The notes beneath the pieces were generated by a model, which made no database searches, was not told the DNA's origin, and was given only the letters and a program-made list of their open reading frames with translations. From positions 1 to 7,128 of the forward strand of contig CABURV010000079.1 in NCBI GenBank assembly GCA_902494035.1: 7,128 bases of DNA, given 5' to 3'. Positions 5,600 to 7,128 of the stretch are shown piece by piece. Numbering within the stretch: the stretch's first letter is position 1; each line of letters starts with the position of its first letter. Both the position numbers and the translations under genes were made by a program. Source of the DNA: an uncultured Collinsella sp. GTDB lineage: Bacteria; Actinomycetota; Coriobacteriia; Coriobacteriales; Coriobacteriaceae.

Positions 5600-6817
5600 G
5601 TGTCTATGCGTACCGATGATTTTGACTATAACCTGCCCGAAGAGCTTATCGCCCAGGCTCCTGCTGAGCCTCGCGACTCCTGCCGCCTGCTAGTGGTTGA
5701 TCGCAAAGGCTCCCAGGCGGGAACGCCGCTGGAGCACGGCGGTACCGTTGAACACCGCATCTTCCGTGACATCATCGACTATATCGAACCGGGCGACGTG
5801 CTCGTCATCAACCAGACGCGTGTGATGCCGGCCCGTCTGATCGGTCGCAAGACGGGCTCGGGCGGCGTGGTCGAGACGCTGCTGCTCAAGCGCCGCGAGG
5901 ATGTTGACCCGCTGGGTCACGTCTGGGAGTGCCTGGTCAAGCCGGGCAAGCGCCTGAAGCCCGGTGCTCAGATTGAGTATCGTGCGGGCGGCGCCCATGC
6001 GCCCGAGGGGGCTCCCGTGGTGCTGACGGCCGAGGTCGTCGACTTTGTCACTGATAGCCGCGGTGGCCGTCTGGTGCGCTTTGAGCCGGCCGGTTGCAAT
6101 GCCGCCGGCGACCCGCGCACGCTCGACGAGGCCATCCATGCTGCCGGCCACGTGCCGCTGCCGCCTTACATTACCGATTACGAGGGCGATCCTGAGAAGT
6201 ACCAGACCGTCTACGCCATGAAGGAGGAGCACTCGGCTGCCGCTCCTACGGCGGGTCTGCATTTTACTCCTGAGCTCATGGCCGCTATCGAGGCTAAGGG
6301 TGCCAAGTTTGCCGCCGTCGAGCTCGAGGTGGGCATCGATACCTTCCGCTTGGTGGAGGAGGACGACCCTACGCAGCACGTCATGCACACCGAGCGCTAC
6401 CACGTGTCGCAGGAGGTTGTCGACGCCGTGCATAAGGCCAAGGCCGAGGGTCATCGTGTGATCGCCGTCGGCACTACCGCGGTGCGCTCGCTCGAGAGCG
6501 CGTTTGACACGGACGCGCCGGTGTCCGATCCGGCCGTGACGGCGCGCTATTTTGAGGGCCGCGAGGACGGGGCCGATACACTTGGCCGCGGTGACATCGT
6601 GGTGCGCGAGAACGCCACGACGCAGCTCTACCTCATGCCCGGTTCGACCTATCACGTGGTCGACGCGCTGATCACGAACTTCCATGTGCCGCGCTCCACG
6701 CTCATGATGCTCGTGAGCGCGCTTGCCACCCGCGACCAGATCATGGATGCCTACGCCGCTGCCATCGAGGAGCGCTACCGCTTCTTCAGCTTTGGCGACG
6801 CGATGCTCATTTGTTAG
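5600..6817 (+). CDS. queA: S-adenosylmethionine:tRNA ribosyltransferase-isomerase QueA
   Basis: QueA moves the ribosyl part of SAM onto preQ1 at position 34 of tRNAs for Asp, Asn, His and Tyr, giving epoxyqueuosine. The 405-residue protein is recognisable from end to end: DDFDYNLPEELIAQAPAEPR at 6-25, VLVINQTRVMPARL at 67-80, LPPYI at 187-191, the signature SAAAPTAGLHFTPELM at 212-227, ELEVGIDTFR at 241-250, AVGTTAVRSLES at 289-300, VVDALITNFHVPRSTLMMLV at 353-372 and YRFFSFGDAM at 393-402. It is longer than the usual roughly 340-356 residues. Most of the excess is a segment between LES (300) and LYLMPG (343-348) that is about 24 residues longer than in the E. coli protein. A smaller one lies near 36-50. 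GTG is the likely start, from AAGGAG 8 nt upstream. The stop codon lies inside a perfect hairpin. It acts just before QueH, encoded upstream. Confidence 0.96.
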   Translation: MSMRTDDFDYNLPEELIAQAPAEPRDSCRLLVVDRKGSQAGTPLEHGGTVEHRIFRDIIDYIEPGDVLVINQTRVMPARLIGRKTGSGGVVETLLLKRREDVDPLGHVWECLVKPGKRLKPGAQIEYRAGGAHAPEGAPVVLTAEVVDFVTDSRGGRLVRFEPAGCNAAGDPRTLDEAIHAAGHVPLPPYITDYEGDPEKYQTVYAMKEEHSAAAPTAGLHFTPELMAAIEAKGAKFAAVELEVGIDTFRLVEEDDPTQHVMHTERYHVSQEVVDAVHKAKAEGHRVIAVGTTAVRSLESAFDTDAPVSDPAVTARYFEGREDGADTLGRGDIVVRENATTQLYLMPGSTYHVVDALITNFHVPRSTLMMLVSALATRDQIMDAYAAAIEERYRFFSFGDAMLIC

Positions 6818-6844
6818 TTACGCGGTTCTACGAACCGCGTAACT
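6816..6844 (+). terminator. Perfect 13-bp hairpin overlapping the queA stop codon
   Basis: The arms AGTTACGCGGTTC (6816-6828) and GAACCGCGTAACT (6832-6844) are perfectly complementary with a three-base loop. The left arm contains two bases of the TAG stop. No T-run follows on either strand, so it would be a U-tract-less terminator, as proposed for some actinobacteria, or an mRNA 3'-end stabiliser. It is the first of several stem-loops after queA. Confidence 0.6.
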
Positions 6845-6856
6845 GCTCGACGCTGC

Positions 6857-6954
6857 AAACGCCCCTAGGCGGCAATCTGACGTTCAATCGTCGGGCATGA
6901 CCAGAAGGTCAATGCCCTCCTCTTTCACGTCACCTTGCTCGCTTAGGGGCGTTT
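6857..6954 (+). ncRNA. Long compound stem-loop, candidate structured RNA or inverted-repeat element
   Basis: The outer arms AAACGCCCCTA (6857-6867) and TAGGGGCGTTT (6944-6954) pair perfectly over 11 bp. Pairing continues inward: a G-U (6868/6943), GCG/CGC (6869-6871/6940-6942), a bulged T6939, GCAA/TTGC (6872-6875/6935-6938), a 2x2 internal loop, then TGACGT/ACGTCA (6878-6883/6927-6932). At the tip a separate hairpin pairs GGGCATGACC (6893-6902) with GGTC and ATGCCC (6907-6910, 6912-6917) around an AGAA loop with one bulged A. An extra outer CGAC/GTCG pair (6848-6851/6960-6963) may close it. About 35 bp in 98 nt is far beyond chance. The right arm runs into TTTT, which could help end transcription. 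I cannot assign it to a known RNA family from sequence alone. Confidence 0.5.
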
Positions 6955-6993
6955 TCGCTGTCGTTGCCAAAACATAAGGCGGGTAGTCGTTGG

Positions 6994-7029
6994 GGACGTT
7001 CTTGTTCGACTAGTCGTTTAAGAACGTCC
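6994..7029. repeat. 10-bp inverted repeat with a palindromic loop
   Basis: GGACGTTCTT (6994-7003) and AAGAACGTCC (7020-7029) are perfect reverse complements. The 16-base loop contains CGACTAGTCG, itself a palindrome (7007-7016), which as RNA could form loop-loop dimers and as DNA could be a protein-binding site. The octamer GAACGTCC recurs at the very end of the window (7121-7128). Confidence 0.5.
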
Positions 7030-7040
7030 ATTACAGTCGA

Positions 7041-7074
7041 AATTGTCAGCCCGGGACCGTCTCGGGCTACGATT
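7041..7074. promoter_or_regulatory. Extended dyad: RNA hairpin or 19-bp-spacer promoter
   Basis: AGCCCGGGA (7048-7056) pairs with TCTCGGGCT (7060-7068), and AATTGT (7041-7046) with ACGATT (7069-7074), giving 15 bp with two G-U pairs and one bulged C. Read as DNA, the same stretch has TTGTCA (7043-7048) and TACGAT (7068-7073) separated by 19 bp of dyad, the arrangement of MerR-regulated promoters. Both readings are possible. Confidence 0.35.
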
Positions 7075-7128
7075 GAGGCGCGCCCAGAACGGGCCGCCGA
7101 CCGGGCGCCCGCGCACGGCCGAACGTCC

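Larger units (their letters stand above)
6845..7128. other. Non-coding, hairpin-rich region downstream of queA
   Basis: No ORF here has a ribosome binding site or recognisable product. The stretch instead holds successive stem-loops: a compound stem at 6857-6954, a stem with palindromic loop at 6994-7029, and a wobble-containing stem at 7041-7074. After those comes a GC-rich tail with the 10-base palindrome CGGGCGCCCG at 7102-7111. The base composition differs from the flanking coding DNA. The sequence ends before the next gene, so it may combine a 3' UTR, a small RNA or repeat element, and the control region of the next gene. Confidence 0.6.

Noticed and set aside
5690..6685. A 331-codon open frame on the minus strand, antisense to queA
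   Set aside because: It has the same register effect, and queA is certain from its motifs. The antisense product matches nothing I recognise.
6845..7128. A tRNA gene or CRISPR array in the hairpin-rich region
   Set aside because: No cloverleaf with a GTTCGA-type T-arm and acceptor stem can be assembled, and no direct repeats recur at regular spacing.

Overview
The window looks like chromosomal DNA from a high-GC actinobacterium of the Coriobacteriia, most likely a Collinsella-like gut organism. That call is an inference. It rests on the G+C-rich third codon positions, the queuosine genes being queH plus queA, the DUF3267-type membrane zincin, and an unusual MetRS-like protein that I associate with gut Firmicutes and Coriobacteria. 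No rRNA, tRNA, CRISPR array, transposase or phage gene is visible.

Layout. (1) Positions 1-550, minus strand: the 5' part of a gene for an uncharacterised conserved protein often labelled only 'hydrolase', with an acidic N-terminal extension. (2) Positions 551-741: a divergent intergenic region with candidate promoters. (3) Positions 742-912, plus strand: a 56-residue single-pass membrane protein with a strong ribosome binding site. (4) Positions 937-4250, minus strand: a probable two-gene unit, first a methionyl-tRNA-synthetase-family protein (4250 down to 2100), then a NOL1/NOP2/Sun-type RNA m5C methyltransferase (2040 down to 937). A short perfect hairpin lies between them. (5) Positions 4383-6817, plus strand: a DUF3267-like membrane zincin, then queH (epoxyqueuosine reductase) with its Shine-Dalgarno overlapping the upstream stop, then queA. 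(6) Positions 6816-7128: about 310 bases with no convincing gene but much base pairing. It holds a 13-bp perfect hairpin on the queA stop codon, a roughly 100-nt compound stem, a 10-bp stem with a palindromic loop, a 15-bp wobble-containing stem, and a GC-rich tail that runs off the window.

Functional theme. Four of the six substantial genes act on RNA or translation. QueA adds the epoxycyclopentane ring to preQ1 in the tRNA wobble position, and QueH reduces epoxyqueuosine to queuosine. The NSUN-type enzyme methylates cytosine in rRNA or tRNA, and the MetRS-like protein belongs to the aminoacylation family.

The two most interesting items are the MetRS-like protein, whose KMSKS loop is replaced by KKASSSS, and the hairpin-rich non-coding region after queA. 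In that region every wobble pair I found reads as G-U on the plus strand, which points to a plus-strand structured RNA. A small inverted-repeat element or a regulated promoter for the next gene are competing explanations for parts of it.
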